A stretch of 16,524 nt of DNA from Paraglomus occultum (lineage: Eukaryota > Glomeromycota > Glomeromycetes > Paraglomerales > Paraglomeraceae), in assembly GCA_910592205.1 (NCBI GenBank), contig CAJVPJ010000794.1, positions 1-16,524 on the forward strand. The letters are read 5' to 3'. Shown here in pieces: positions 1 to 9,225 of the stretch (its first letter is position 1; each line of letters begins with the position of its first letter). The notes beneath the pieces are model-generated. The model searched no databases, was not told where the DNA came from, and worked only from the letters and a program-made list of their open reading frames with translations. The translations under genes and the position numbers were made by a program.

Positions 1-538
1 CAATTGAAATACACATTCTTTTATCACGGATTTCAGGTGATCGACATTTCGGCCAATACTTTTTGGTAGTGAGTGTAGTAACATTCTCAACAAAATTAAA
101 GGTCAAATATGCCCAAAATTAGACTACAGATTAAGGAATACTACTCTAAATTTAAATTCCGTTCTGTATCCTTTCAAAGTATTGCGTACCGTTCTTGGCA
201 CAAAAATTTGAACAGAATTTCTATATCCTTAAAAGTTTGTGCAAGACCATTGTCCAGATATCTTCGGTACATTATAAATTTTTAGTAAAGTTGGTATATT
301 AATAGCCCTTGTATTTATTATTCATATAATTGAGCAACTTGTTTACATGTAATACCTGAAATACGTAATGGTCTTGTCATTTAATTTAACAATTTCTCTG
401 GCTTCGTAAAGTTGTCCATCGCTTACGAGAAATAGGGTTGGCCGGTAAATAGGTATGACGTTATTGGAAATAGGAATGTTTGCGCAGAAACGGTGACAAG
501 AAATAAACGCTAATACAAAAACACACGGTAATTTCCAT

Positions 539-592
539 AATTTATCTCATGCTTTTCAATCGTATACGTAATACTACAAGTGTGGACTTTAT
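539..592 (+). repeat. Left arm of 54 bp inverted repeat
   Basis: This arm is an exact reverse complement of 737-790. It begins AATTTATCTCATGC and ends GTGGACTTTAT. Confidence 0.9.
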
Positions 593-736
593 TTTCGCAC
601 ACCTCACACGTGAATACTCGTTCTCCTAGTACGGTTATATTGCATGCAAAAACAACACTAATTTTACCGTAATTTTACTGTCAGTATCCACCGCATTATT
701 TTTATTAACATCTAGTTGTTATGTCAGTCGCACTAC

Positions 737-790
737 ATAAAGTCCACACTTGTAGTATTACGTATACGATTGAAAAGCATGAGATAAATT
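737..790 (-). repeat. Right arm of 54 bp inverted repeat
   Basis: This arm is an exact reverse complement of 539-592. The match stops at 736, where the interior begins with a mismatched base. Confidence 0.9.
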
Positions 791-1026
791 GTTGTAATGA
801 TACGAAAACCGCGTCAATGTCATAAAGAAATGAGAATGCTTTTTTTATTATATCATTCAAATAAGGAAAAACAGTTGTTGCTTCATAAAAAGGCGCACAT
901 GATCAAATCACATGTCAAGAATATGCAAATCAAATGTGCGTTGTTCAACAATCAATGGCTGGTTTGGTATTATTTATTTACTATTACAGTTTTGAAGCCG
1001 GTTTTCGAAAAACAGTAATATTATAG

Positions 1027-1784
1027 ATGAACGGAAGCAACCCTATGGCAAGGTAGATTGACAAGATTCAACTCGACTATTCCCCAAGCCTCCGAGAGAT
1101 GTACATTAAACCGACGTTGCTTCTGGCTCTACCTCCCGACAATTCCAAACTAACGCTGATTCGCATGCTTATTTCTTATATTAGACCCAACTCTACCCTA
1201 AACCACCGTGAAACGAGATCCGCATTATTCAATGGATCCGAGTCGAGAGAAAAGTATCCAACAGGAGCCACACAGCTAGATCTGGAGAGTCAGAACGATG
1301 AAAAGATCGAGGGGTTGACCAGCAAAGTGCGATTATTAAAAGAGGTCAGTTTCTTTGCTTCTCCCTTTTGTTGGAAAGACTAGTATGGAGAGTGATGGTG
1401 AAAAATGTGAAGGGTGTCATTCGTCAGTTAAACTGTTGTCACCCCATTTGTGCTTATACTGAGACGTTTACTGCTTCATCTTCTCTGTTGCATCAGATAA
1501 GTTTAAACATCGGTGAGGCCGCGAAAGAATCAATAAGGCTATCAGAGGGCATGGTTAGTAACGTGCTTTTCCCCCAAAAAACTTGATCTTTTTCTGGTCC
1601 TGACTTTCAATACTTTCCTTTTCCAATACAGGCCACTGATTTCTCTCAAACACGTACCTTGATGGGCGGTGCTGTCTCCCGGCTAAAAATTCTATCAAGT
1701 ACACAAAGTGGACAATTCACCTTGTTTTGGATTTTTATAATTATTGTTGCTTTTATTTTCATTTTTTACTTTCTTATAAGATGA
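1027..1784 (+). CDS. BET1: Bet1-type Qc-SNARE, ER-Golgi transport
   Basis: Four exons, 1027-1052, 1185-1344, 1497-1553 and 1632-1784, join in phase into a 131-residue protein ending at TGA. The introns (132, 152 and 78 bp) are GT-AG. Residues about 46-105 form the SNARE helix (LTSKVRLLKE, then ISLNIGEAAKESIRLSEGM, then LMGGAVSRLKIL). Residues about 110-130 are a single C-terminal membrane anchor rich in Ile and Phe, followed by one Arg and the stop, as in tail-anchored SNAREs. Bet1 pairs with syntaxin-5/Sed5, Bos1 and Sec22 on COPII vesicles; length and architecture match the family. At the position aligned with the central ionic layer I read Ser74 instead of Gln. The first exon is the least certain part, chosen because its ATG and donor give the right phase. 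The related SNARE Sft1 is the alternative. Confidence 0.85.
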
Positions 1785-2207
1785 TTCCGAATTGCTTGTG
1801 GTATGGAGAGAGATGGATTGTTGCGTTTCGTTTAATGTGATAACGAGGAAGTCGGGTGATAAGATGTGGAATGGTTTACCGAGTATTATTAATGAGACGG
1901 CAGAAATATGCTTTGAGAATGCTCTGAGCTAATGTAGAAGATAAAATGAAAGTGATGGTGACATTCTCGATCAAATAACTTCTTTAGAACATTTCAACGT
2001 ATAGAATAAATAATATCATATCGTAGACTCTGACTAACATGTCGACGGAGATTCATATAATTGATAGTCAAGACATGGAAACCCAGGAGTAGTAGATGGA
2101 CGACGAGATTTATTATAATAGAAAGGTGTTTGACAAAAGTTCATATTTGTTGCTTGCATGACAAAGAAACCAAGCAATAAACATTCATTAAAACCACCGA
2201 CAATAAT
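1785..2207. other. Intergenic, convergent 3' regions of BET1 and the Sdc1-like gene
   Basis: No convincing gene is seen in this 423 bp. An AATAAA at 2005-2010 on the plus strand could serve the BET1 transcript, and TTTATT at 2109-2114 is AATAAA on the minus strand for the Sdc1-like gene. The two 3' ends would therefore abut. A 17-codon open frame starts at about 2040 (ATG TCG ACG GAG) but has no visible continuation. Confidence 0.5.
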
Positions 2208-2976
2208 TCACTGATATTTGAATGTCCCCATTGGATCCTCTCTTGGTGTATATACAGATACGTCATTCTCCGTTCCAATATCCAAACTGCTCGCACTTCC
2301 ACGTCTGCTTTCGTGCATCTCTTTATTATGGTTGTTGTTATTGTTATTGTTACTGTTACTGTTACTGTTATTAGAATTATTATTATTGCTATTACTGTTA
2401 CTACTACTAATACTGTTGTCGTGATTGCTCCCATTGTTGATATGATCGTGATCGCAGTGTTCTATTAAATATCGACCCAAGAATTCACATGGATTCGGAG
2501 GACTGCAACAGTACCAAAACAAAAAAATCAGAGTCACGGTAAGAAACAACTGTAAGCACAATCGTAACAAACGGGGGGGAAGAAATATAGAATCATTGCT
2601 TTGAAGCATTACGCTTACCGATCTCTAATAAGAAGCTTCATCCCCTCTAACAAATTCTTAATCACTGTCCTGTTTAAATATTCGCGTACTGGAACGGCTG
2701 AATCCGGATGCGCGGAATTGGCTCTTCTGATATCTTCCCTTTCATCTTTCTCCTCGTCTTCTCTGGTCAATGGAGATTTCGAGTCTAAATTCAAAATGTC
2801 CTATAAAACGGGTAACAAAAAAGGTCAACCGAAGCAACAACAACTGCGAAAGCGGTCGGGTATCGTTAACGAAAGATCACCTGAATACTCCGCACGGAAC
2901 CATTCGTCTTTGAGCGACTGTCCGGTGCTGGCGAGGAGGTTGTAGAGGATGTCGGTGTTGCATGATCGAGGTCCAT
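2208..2976 (-). CDS. Dpy-30/Sdc1-like protein, probable COMPASS (H3K4 methyltransferase) subunit
   Basis: Three exons on the minus strand, 2976-2881, 2800-2619 and 2502-2208, join in phase into a 190-residue protein ending at TGA. The introns (80 and 116 bp) have GTGATC and GTAAGC donors. Residues about 69-109 match the Dpy-30 dimerisation motif: VREYLNRTVIKNLLEGMKLL, then RPPNPCEFLGRYLIEH across the last splice. In this family the motif forms the dimer that binds Ash2/Bre2 in COMPASS. The N-terminus (1-68) is Ser/Thr/Pro rich, then acidic. After the motif comes an Asn/Ser tract (about 112-145) encoded by trinucleotide-like repeats, and then a charged tail, so the protein is longer than a minimal Dpy-30. 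Retention of intron 2 would give an immediate stop. Other Dpy-30-motif proteins, such as adenylate-kinase or ciliary proteins, are less likely because no second domain is present. Confidence 0.8.
2327..2424 (-). repeat. Trinucleotide-like tract encoding an Asn/Ser run
   Basis: Plus-strand triplets of the type GTT, ATT and ACT repeat irregularly across about 100 bp. Read on the minus strand within the last exon of the Sdc1-like gene they become AAC, AAT and AGT codons, giving a run of Asn and Ser. The codon mixture shows that the tract is not a pure recent expansion, but its length is likely to vary between strains. Confidence 0.75.
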
Positions 2977-3176
2977 TCTTCAAACGGTTTGTAAAGACCA
3001 AACGCCATATAATTAAAACTTGTATGTATTGGTTGATCCAAAAGTCCCATGCTGTGTAACGTCAAAGAGGTAAAATTTGGATCAGTCTTTTTTACTGTTA
3101 ATATTAAGGGCGCGCGAAAGTATAATTCAGTACTCAATCATTCAGGCCCGGAATATTACAATATAAAGGAATTTAT
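2977..3176. promoter_or_regulatory. Shared 200 bp divergent promoter region
   Basis: This is the only DNA between the start codons of the Sdc1-like gene (minus, 2976) and the RPA34-like gene (plus, 3177), so it must hold both 5' ends and may be bidirectional. No specific factor-binding motif was recognised. The promoter assignment is by position only. Confidence 0.5.
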
Positions 3177-5898
3177 ATGTCCACACAAGATACTGTGGAT
3201 CGTCCTCCGAATGCAAATTCGAGTGCAGTGTAAGTGTCCGTCTATTGCATTCTTCGAATTTTGCTAGCGAAATATTGACATTGGTGATATTTGGGGGAAA
3301 AAAAAAAAGAGCCGAGTCAACAAGTGTTGACATACCGAGCGGGTATAGTGAAATCAAGCATATTGAATCATCGCCATTTGATTACGAGGAACTTGCAAAG
3401 GATAAGAAACAATTATGGTTGATTCGCATTCCCAGTGGGGTAAAGTACCGGTTTGCCAGATTGACAAAATTTTTAATAATGCATGCATTGAATGCAACAT
3501 TTGATTATGAAAATACATTGTTCTGCTCCTTTCTGATTACCATCCAATCGTTCAAAAATTTTTTTATGCAGACCATTTCATCGTCAACTCTGGATCAACT
3601 GTCAATAAGCCTCCCCGGAATATCAAAGACGGGAAACCGCCTGGCTACGATAGTAGACGAGTCAAACCAAGAGTACTCACTCCTCGATCTGGCAAAAGTT
3701 GACAGTGATGCCAATGTCGATGGTAATAGCGAACAAGAGAATCGGGAACCATCCGATCCGGCTTTATTCGGTTCTGAAGAGATGAGTTCGTTTAAACTAT
3801 TGGTACCGAAAAAAGACAATAACGGCGAGTTGGTTGCAGGTATATAGTTTCGATTTAAAAAAAAAAAAAAAAGAGTGAAGTTGTGTTTTTTTTTCTTATG
3901 ACCAACAAGAAATGTTTATTTTGTATGACTTTCCACTGATATACATATTGTTACCAGCACCGAAACCATTTTCAAGGTTTCTTTCGCTATCACTCGCCCC
4001 TCTTTCCCTAGATTATATAAAATCAGCCGAGATTGCTCGTGACGCTCATCAAAATACAATTCGTCAACCGGAAAAGCTTTCGTATCAGTTCAAACCATAT
4101 GGACATAACACGGGCGAGTCGGAACAGGAAAAGTGGGTTGATACACCGTACAAACAAGCCGTCATAGCCAGAGTTAAAGAAATGAGTCGCGCGAACGATG
4201 AGAAATGGAAACTGAGAGATCAAGAATTGTCGAAATTTAAAGACAAGGATGAAGAGCGGATAAAGAGTATGTGATATGAGGCCAGAAATTTGGGCATTGT
4301 TATGTTTGTTTATACTGCATTTTGCAAATAAGGCCTTGACTGTGTAAAAAATTTTTTTATTGGGGTTTAGGGAGAGAACAACGGGCGAAATGGGCTACTG
4401 CTAAGAACGCAAGCGGTCGCTATGCTTTCCATGCGACAGCTGGTAACGAAATTGCTGGGCCATACTTGACTCAAGTAAGAAAGGACACGGCTGGAAAGTG
4501 TAAGTAGGCACTATGGAATAAGATAACGCGGACATTTTCGTGTGCGTATCCGTTTACAATCAAATCTGTCCTGCATGTTTTATAGTGCAATCACGAAAAG
4601 CTCAGTGGAACGAAATGGACGATATGGGCATCTTTGATGCGAATGAAGACTTTGACAAGTTTCTTGCGCCTGGAGAGAAATTTGAAGACTATGATACTAA
4701 TGGTGAGAATGTTTACATTGATATTTGATGGACGATTTGTATTACAAAATTAACGATATGTGACAATCAATTACGCTCTTAGTAAATTCTATCAGCATGA
4801 TTCAAAAGGAAAAAGCGGATGATCTTGACGGTTAGTATCCATATTGTCATGTAGTTTTTTTATTACACTATCATGGTATTGACATTTTGTTACGCGCGCA
4901 GTTGGTCTCGTCGATAATATAAAGGAAAAGAAGGAAGGCGATCAGTCTGAAAAAGTCAGGGATAAAAAACGGAAGAAAATTGATCATAATGGTTAGTATC
5001 ATTCATGTCCAGTGTTTGCGCGCATGCCATATGGCATATGTTGCTAATTCGTTAATAAATTCACACTGCAGATGGTTCAGTTGAAAATGCCAAGAAGAAA
5101 ATAAAAACAGTCGACAAGGGAAAAGGGGAAAAGAAGCATAAAGATAAGGACAGGGAGAAAGGGGAAAAGAAGAAGCATAAAGATAAGGCGATAGAAAAGG
5201 TTTATGAGAAGGACAAAAAGAAGAGTGAGAGTGAAAAGCCTAAAGATAAAAAGATAGGGAAGGACAATGCGATTACAAAAGAGAAAGGGGAAAGCTCGAA
5301 GAAAACATTTAAATCGATAGCGAATGATAAAGAAAAAGGGCAGACGGAAAAGCACAAAAACCAAGAGACGGAGAAGGAGAAAGAAAAAGGCAGAACGAAA
5401 GGGGAGAAGAGTGCAAATAAAATGGTAGAGAAAGGGAAGGAGAAGGAAAAGGGTGAACATAAAGTCAAGGAGAAAGGCAAAGGGAAGGTGGAGAAGAGTG
5501 AGAAACATGCAAGTAAAGTGGTAGATAAAGGGAAGGAAAAGGAAAAGGGTGGACATAAAGGCAAAGATAAAGGAGAGAGGGAAAAACACATAGATGGGGG
5601 TAATGAGAAAGGCAAAAAGAAGGGAGAGGAGAAAGCCAAGGATAAACATAAAGTGACAGTAAAGGTCGAGGACGATCAGACGAAGAGCGGTGAAAAGAAG
5701 AAGCGTAAGGCAAAAGTGGGGGATGAAATGGTTAGCAAGATTGTGAAACGGGAAGATGAGGACACGGAAAGTAAAGAAAAGAAAAAAACAAAGAGTAAAT
5801 CGAGGGCAGAAGCGGAGGGAGTTAAAGCAAAGGCTAATCACGGACATATTGACAATGATGCGAAAGTATCAAGAAAACAAAAGCATTTTAAAAGATAG
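3177..5898 (+). CDS. RPA34: RPA34-like subunit of RNA polymerase I with a long lysine-rich tail
   Basis: Nine exons (3177-3229, 3310-3439, 3572-3839, 3958-4266, 4371-4499, 4586-4702, 4783-4830, 4902-4991, 5072-5898) join in phase into a 656-residue protein ending at TAG. The last six introns are all phase 1. Matches to RPA34.5 (human CAST) occur in order: VDIPSGYSEIKHIES (24-38), KQLWLIRIPSG (51-61), SSFKLLVPKKD, KPFSRFLSLSLAP, then QFKPYG (194-199). In yeast this subunit pairs with Rpa49 in a TFIIF-like heterodimer in the nucleolus. Residues 200-335 are a charged stretch with WVDTPYKQAVIARVKEMS and GIFDANEDFDKFLAPGEKFE that I do not recognise. Residues 353-656 are mostly Lys, Glu, Gly and Asp, like the basic tails of yeast Rpa34 and human CAST. 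At 656 residues it is far longer than the yeast protein (about 233). Exon 1 rests on phase and a GTAAGT donor; its acceptor lies in an A run and is unusual. Confidence 0.7.
5072..5895 (+). repeat. Low-complexity lysine/glutamate-rich coding tract
   Basis: The last exon of the RPA34-like gene is dominated by AAG, AAA, GAG, GAT and GGG codons, with loosely repeated KGKEKEKG-type modules (for example near 5425 and 5530). The opposite strand is open in several frames because of this purine bias. Those frames are artefacts and not genes. Confidence 0.8.
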
Positions 5899-5965
5899 CT
5901 GTAATGTAATCACTAATTCATTAGTAAAGCAATTTTTTGTAAAGTTTATTGTCAAAATTCCTTGT
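5899..5965. terminator. Convergent 3' ends of RPA34 and ATG10
   Basis: Only 67 bp separate the two stop codons. TTTATT at 5945-5950 reads AATAAA on the minus strand, 16 bases past the ATG10 stop, and is a candidate polyadenylation signal. No AATAAA is seen here on the plus strand, so the RPA34 transcript probably runs into the ATG10 3' end. Confidence 0.5.
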
Positions 5966-6938
5966 TCAATTCGAATCCAAAAAAAGTCCAATTCCTACTT
6001 TTATTCCAGCGGTTGGTCCAATTAAACTCAACCAACTGCGCAGATATCCATCAACGTGAACGACCGACTTTTCGCTCAATTCCCGAGTGTTGTCAACGAT
6101 ATTCTTTAAGAGGAAGGGAGTTTCACAGGGATGAAGATAATAGAATGGGATCATTAGAGTAGGATGATCCTAAACAAAAGTGAGGGAAAAAAAAAGATAT
6201 CATACATGTAGAAACCGCATTGCTAGATATGTGATTTTGTTTTTTGTTCTTTGTCTTACCTGCTGAGACACTGCCCCATTAAACCCAGCCGTCCTAAGAT
6301 CGTCCCTACGAGACGGTTCAATAACGTGAGAAAATATATCATCAATAGACAAGGGACTCCCATTTGAATAATAAGCGTTGAAGTAAAGCACGGGAACGCG
6401 ATACGACGACGAGTATATAATGTGATAATCAACAGTCAAGCATTCCGATGGGACATCGATGGACTGAGCGAGAGAAAACAAGAACGAGCAGACGTTTCAG
6501 CTGACGAAAGACCGAAAGTGTGCTCAGCAAAAAAAAAAAAAATTCGATCAACTCACGCTCTGATCAGGTTCTTCCTTGACAGTTACAGAGTCATCAGTGT
6601 CGTCGTTGTCTTGATCGATCGAGTTTTGGAGAGCGGTAGGTCTGTAAAGCAGTCTTCTCGTGGCCAGATATCCAAATCCCTTTACTCTCTAACGAAAAGA
6701 ATTAAAATTCGATTTGTTCCGCCTTTCCCTCTCTCCCTCCCCTCTCTCTCCCCCATCATTCCCAATTCTCAAGCTAAACAAACAAAACGGTTTTTTCCCT
6801 GATCACCTCATGCTCGATCCATTTCCAATCAGCATCTTCTCCTCCTGCATGATGTGCTTGTCTGAGGAAATGTTTTGCCGCGTCGTCGAATTCTGCTCTG
6901 GTCAAATGTGGATAATGACATATTCGACTTCCATTCAT
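5966..6938 (-). CDS. ATG10: Atg10, E2-like enzyme for Atg12-Atg5 conjugation
   Basis: Four minus-strand exons, 6938-6807, 6688-6557, 6463-6260 and 6169-5966, join in phase 0 throughout and encode 223 residues, close to the 220 or so of human ATG10. Introns are 118, 93 and 90 bp with GTGATC, GTGAGT and GTAAGA donors. Order of features: an N-terminal helix (HLTRAEFDDAAKHFL) and WKWIEHE spliced to RVKGFGYLA; an acidic linker (DQDNDDTDD); the E2-like core VDYHIIYSSSYRVPVLYFNA; then DHPTLMIPFYYLHPCET. Cys171 in the HPC motif is the expected catalytic cysteine that carries Atg12 before transfer to Atg5, and YLRSWLSLIGP is the family's C-terminal signature. The closely related Atg3 is longer and has a different active-site context. 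All key elements are present, so the gene looks functional. Confidence 0.9.
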
Positions 6939-7212
6939 ATTAAACAAGTGGAGAAATTAATTAACGTTCTGATAATACAGAAAAGATTTCCCTAATAAAG
7001 ACTACACTTGAAGGAGGGCCACCGAAAATTATAATAATTATTATTAGTATTATTATCGTTGCTTGTATTATTAATATAGCGTTTGTGCTTGAGATCTCAT
7101 CCTTGGGATTTGGTCAAACCGTTTCAAGATTATCACATATTTTCGATGTTATCACATAAACGATGTAGTTTATTGGGTCAAGACATTATCTCTAATGTGA
7201 CACTCCCGAATC

Positions 7213-7599
7213 TCAGAACGGGAGCACATCATGTGCAATCTTTACGAAATTCCTATGAACCCAATAATATATATCATAATTCGTACTATTACCAATTCCT
7301 CTTATAATAATAACGTCCATGAATGGCATTAGGCAACATTCTATAATTCGGTCCCGATTTCGATGAAAAGTCCGTACGTGTGAATTTTTATCGAAAATCT
7401 CATGTGATTGACAGAAAAATAAAAAGGTTGCATAAGCCCGGCGTCGCAGCGGGAAAACTTTTTCCAATTCATTTTGCAATTGGTATTTGTTTCGAGAAAG
7501 GATTATGTTCTTTGGTAAATAGTTATCATTCGGAGGAAAGACTGTTATTTCGATACGACAGCTTTGTGCTGCTGCGCATATCGCGTTACCCACTGTCCA
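7213..7599 (-). other. Unrecognised open frame, possible relic
   Basis: About 127 codons are open from a GTG/TTG region near 7595 to TGA at 7213. There is no in-frame ATG near the left end and no flanking exons I could join. It includes stretches such as RNKYQLQNELEKVFPLRRR and MPFMDVIIIRGIGNSTNYD. The opposite strand is open over much of the same span, which weakens the case for either. No function is proposed. Confidence 0.15.
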
Positions 7600-8237
7600 T
7601 CATATCACGCCTCGTCTTTCTTTTACCGGTAAATTGGAGTGATTTAGATAACAGCTTAAAATTTATGTATTTCAACCTCGGTTACGGAGCCTTTGAATAT
7701 TATTGTCTCGATTCATTCTTTCGAAATAGAAAAGTCCATAATGCCATTTAGTACTTCACTCGGGACTACGCTTGCGTTTTTTAATTTCCTTTTCGGTTTT
7801 TAACGTTATTTATAATATTCTGTTGATATTCTAAGTAATAAAAAATTGCTTTTAACTAATGTTATTGAAAATTTTAATTAGTGATATTATTAATTAACCA
7901 ATAACCTTAACTACAATATATTTACATACTTTATTCAATGCACGTTTCTCTTATGTCTGAGTTTGTGACCTGCCTCAGTTCAGAACCTAGTCACATCAGC
8001 TCCGAACTCACTTGTTTCGATCCAAATTGAGACGGACCCTCCGAACTGAGGTACATCATTTTCTACCCACAAATCGTTAATCAGTTAAGATCTCGGGCCA
8101 GACTCAGTAAAGAAATTATTAAAATCATCTTCTCACGTTTAATAGTCACAAAATGCATATCTGTTTTATTATACGTCCTTCTACAAAAGACGCCATCTCG
8201 CGCATGACTCCAAAAAAGGTCACGGTTTTGACTACCG

Positions 8238-8313
8238 CTCATGCATGATGGTGATTAAAAGTCTGCTTGCATCGGGCGGCTAATTATTTGGCAAGCAGTC
8301 TGCCCCGCATGAG
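8238..8313. repeat. Nested inverted repeat (foldback)
   Basis: CTCATGC (8238-8244) pairs with GCATGAG (8307-8313), and inside it CTGCTTGC (8263-8270) pairs with GCAAGCAG (8291-8298). The total length is 76 bp. It resembles a small cruciform or the remnant of a foldback element. It lacks the D-arm, T-arm and anticodon layout of a tRNA. Confidence 0.6.
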
Positions 8314-9047
8314 AAGATTTGTTAGGGAAAATAAAAAAAGAAAAAGAAGAAGAAACAACTCTATAGGATATATCGAATAATGTAAATGAATGATATTATG
8401 CTGCCTGTTTTCCAGTACTAATGTTGGCAACTTGAATAAATCCCAGACTTTAAACACTATAAGTAGTATGAAATTTTATTTAGGCTATTTTTTCATGGTC
8501 AGGTTACGCCAACTGTCAGGATTCAAGATCATACCTTTTTGAACCCCTTCCATTTCCGAAAAACGCCTTTTTATTCCAGGAATAATAGAACATGTATGAC
8601 GTTTCCGCTTCATTTAAAACCTACATGAAGGCTCCAGAAAAAGAAAAATATTGAAACGACAATCAGTAAAGAATGGGTTATAGGAAATTGTAGCGATCGC
8701 TTGATGAACTTGATGTACTGCAGACATGAAAGGAGACAAGCTATATATATTCTGTCATTGCCAATTTCTGATTGATAACAATGACAGTACAAGTTATAAA
8801 TGGGTTAATGGATTGGCGTCATCTATGATCTACACGTGTTGGGGGGTTTTGAATTTCTACCACTATGGAGATGATCCGCAGTTCAAAAATGGGTTTATTA
8901 ACCAACTTTCTCCCTTCTTCCAACACGGCCGCAGAAAAAGTGTGTTATCTTTCTATCAAATTTAAGCGAATTTGGGTTTGGTTGTGGTACGGTATACGAC
9001 ATTCTAATTGGGGATGCTAAGCCGGTCTCTTTTTTCCTCATCTAAGA

Positions 9048-9069
9048 GTAATAATAATAATAATAATAA
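9048..9069 (+). repeat. AAT trinucleotide microsatellite
   Basis: There are about seven consecutive AAT units ending in AAG, in non-coding DNA. Confidence 0.85.
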
Positions 9070-9170
9070 GCATAAAGTTATTCGGTAACTAGAAAACGCG
9101 ATTTCCGTCTAATCAGGTAGAACGCCACGCCAAGACTGTTGCCCTATTTTAGCAAGTAACTAGTACAGGG

Positions 9171-9225
9171 CAGTGTGCAGTGTGCAGTTGTGCAGTGTGC
9201 AGTGTGCAGTGTGCTGTGTGCCGTG
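9171..9225 (+). repeat. CAGTGTG 7-bp tandem repeat
   Basis: About seven units follow CAGTGTG. One carries an extra T (CAGTTGTG), and the last ones drift to CTGTGTG and CCGTG. This is a short minisatellite in intergenic DNA with no gene over it. Confidence 0.85.

Larger units (their letters stand above)
539..790. mobile_element. MITE-like element with 54 bp perfect terminal inverted repeats
   Basis: Bases 539-592 and 737-790 are exact reverse complements over all 54 positions, separated by a 144 bp unique interior (593-736). There is no internal coding capacity for a transposase. The outermost bases are AATT on both sides. AATT is itself palindromic, so it can be read either as a 4 bp target-site duplication or as the tips of the arms. 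The arms show no divergence, which suggests a recent insertion or a foldback structure under conversion. The class cannot be assigned from one copy. Confidence 0.75.
124..902 (-). pseudogene. Decayed coding-like region split by a 252 bp inverted-repeat element
   Basis: The product is not recognised. On the minus strand, 538 down to 356 is an open frame encoding residues such as RPTLFLVSDGQLYEAREIVK. It ends at a candidate GT donor (355-354), and a candidate AG acceptor (222-221) leads to a second open block, 220-124, that closes with TAG at 124-126 (residues such as VQIFVPRTVRNTLKGY). The implied intron is 135 bp, the size seen in neighbouring genes, and the phases agree (AG+A). On the far side of the inverted-repeat element, 902-791 is open in the frame that becomes continuous with 538-356 if the element is removed with one AATT kept. 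No start codon was found, and an in-frame TGA sits at 905-903. I infer a broken gene or fragment. Chance open frame is the alternative; conserved homologues would be needed to exclude it. Confidence 0.4.

Noticed and set aside
797-1018. 73-codon plus-strand frame upstream of BET1
   Set aside because: No family resemblance. It overlaps the minus-strand coding-like block and the BET1 5' region.
2141-2434. Minus-strand frame of Ile/Val/Thr repeats and plus-strand poly-Leu frame
   Set aside because: Both are other frames of the trinucleotide tract that encodes Asn/Ser in the Sdc1-like gene.
2504-2609. Membrane-segment-like start (LLRLCLQLFLTVTLIFLFWY) for a minus-strand protein beginning at 2609
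   Set aside because: This is the intron before the last exon of the Sdc1-like gene. It has a GTAAGC donor and a TTGCAG acceptor, and the Dpy-30 motif is continuous only when it is removed.
5077-5847. Long minus-strand open frames rich in Phe and Leu opposite the RPA34 tail, resembling membrane proteins
   Set aside because: They are the complement of a Lys/Glu-rich purine-biased exon. The plus-strand frame is continuous with eight upstream exons in phase.
8238-8313. Possible tRNA, because the outer stem is 7 bp and the span is 76 nt
   Set aside because: No D-arm or T-arm consensus and no anticodon stem in the right place on either strand.
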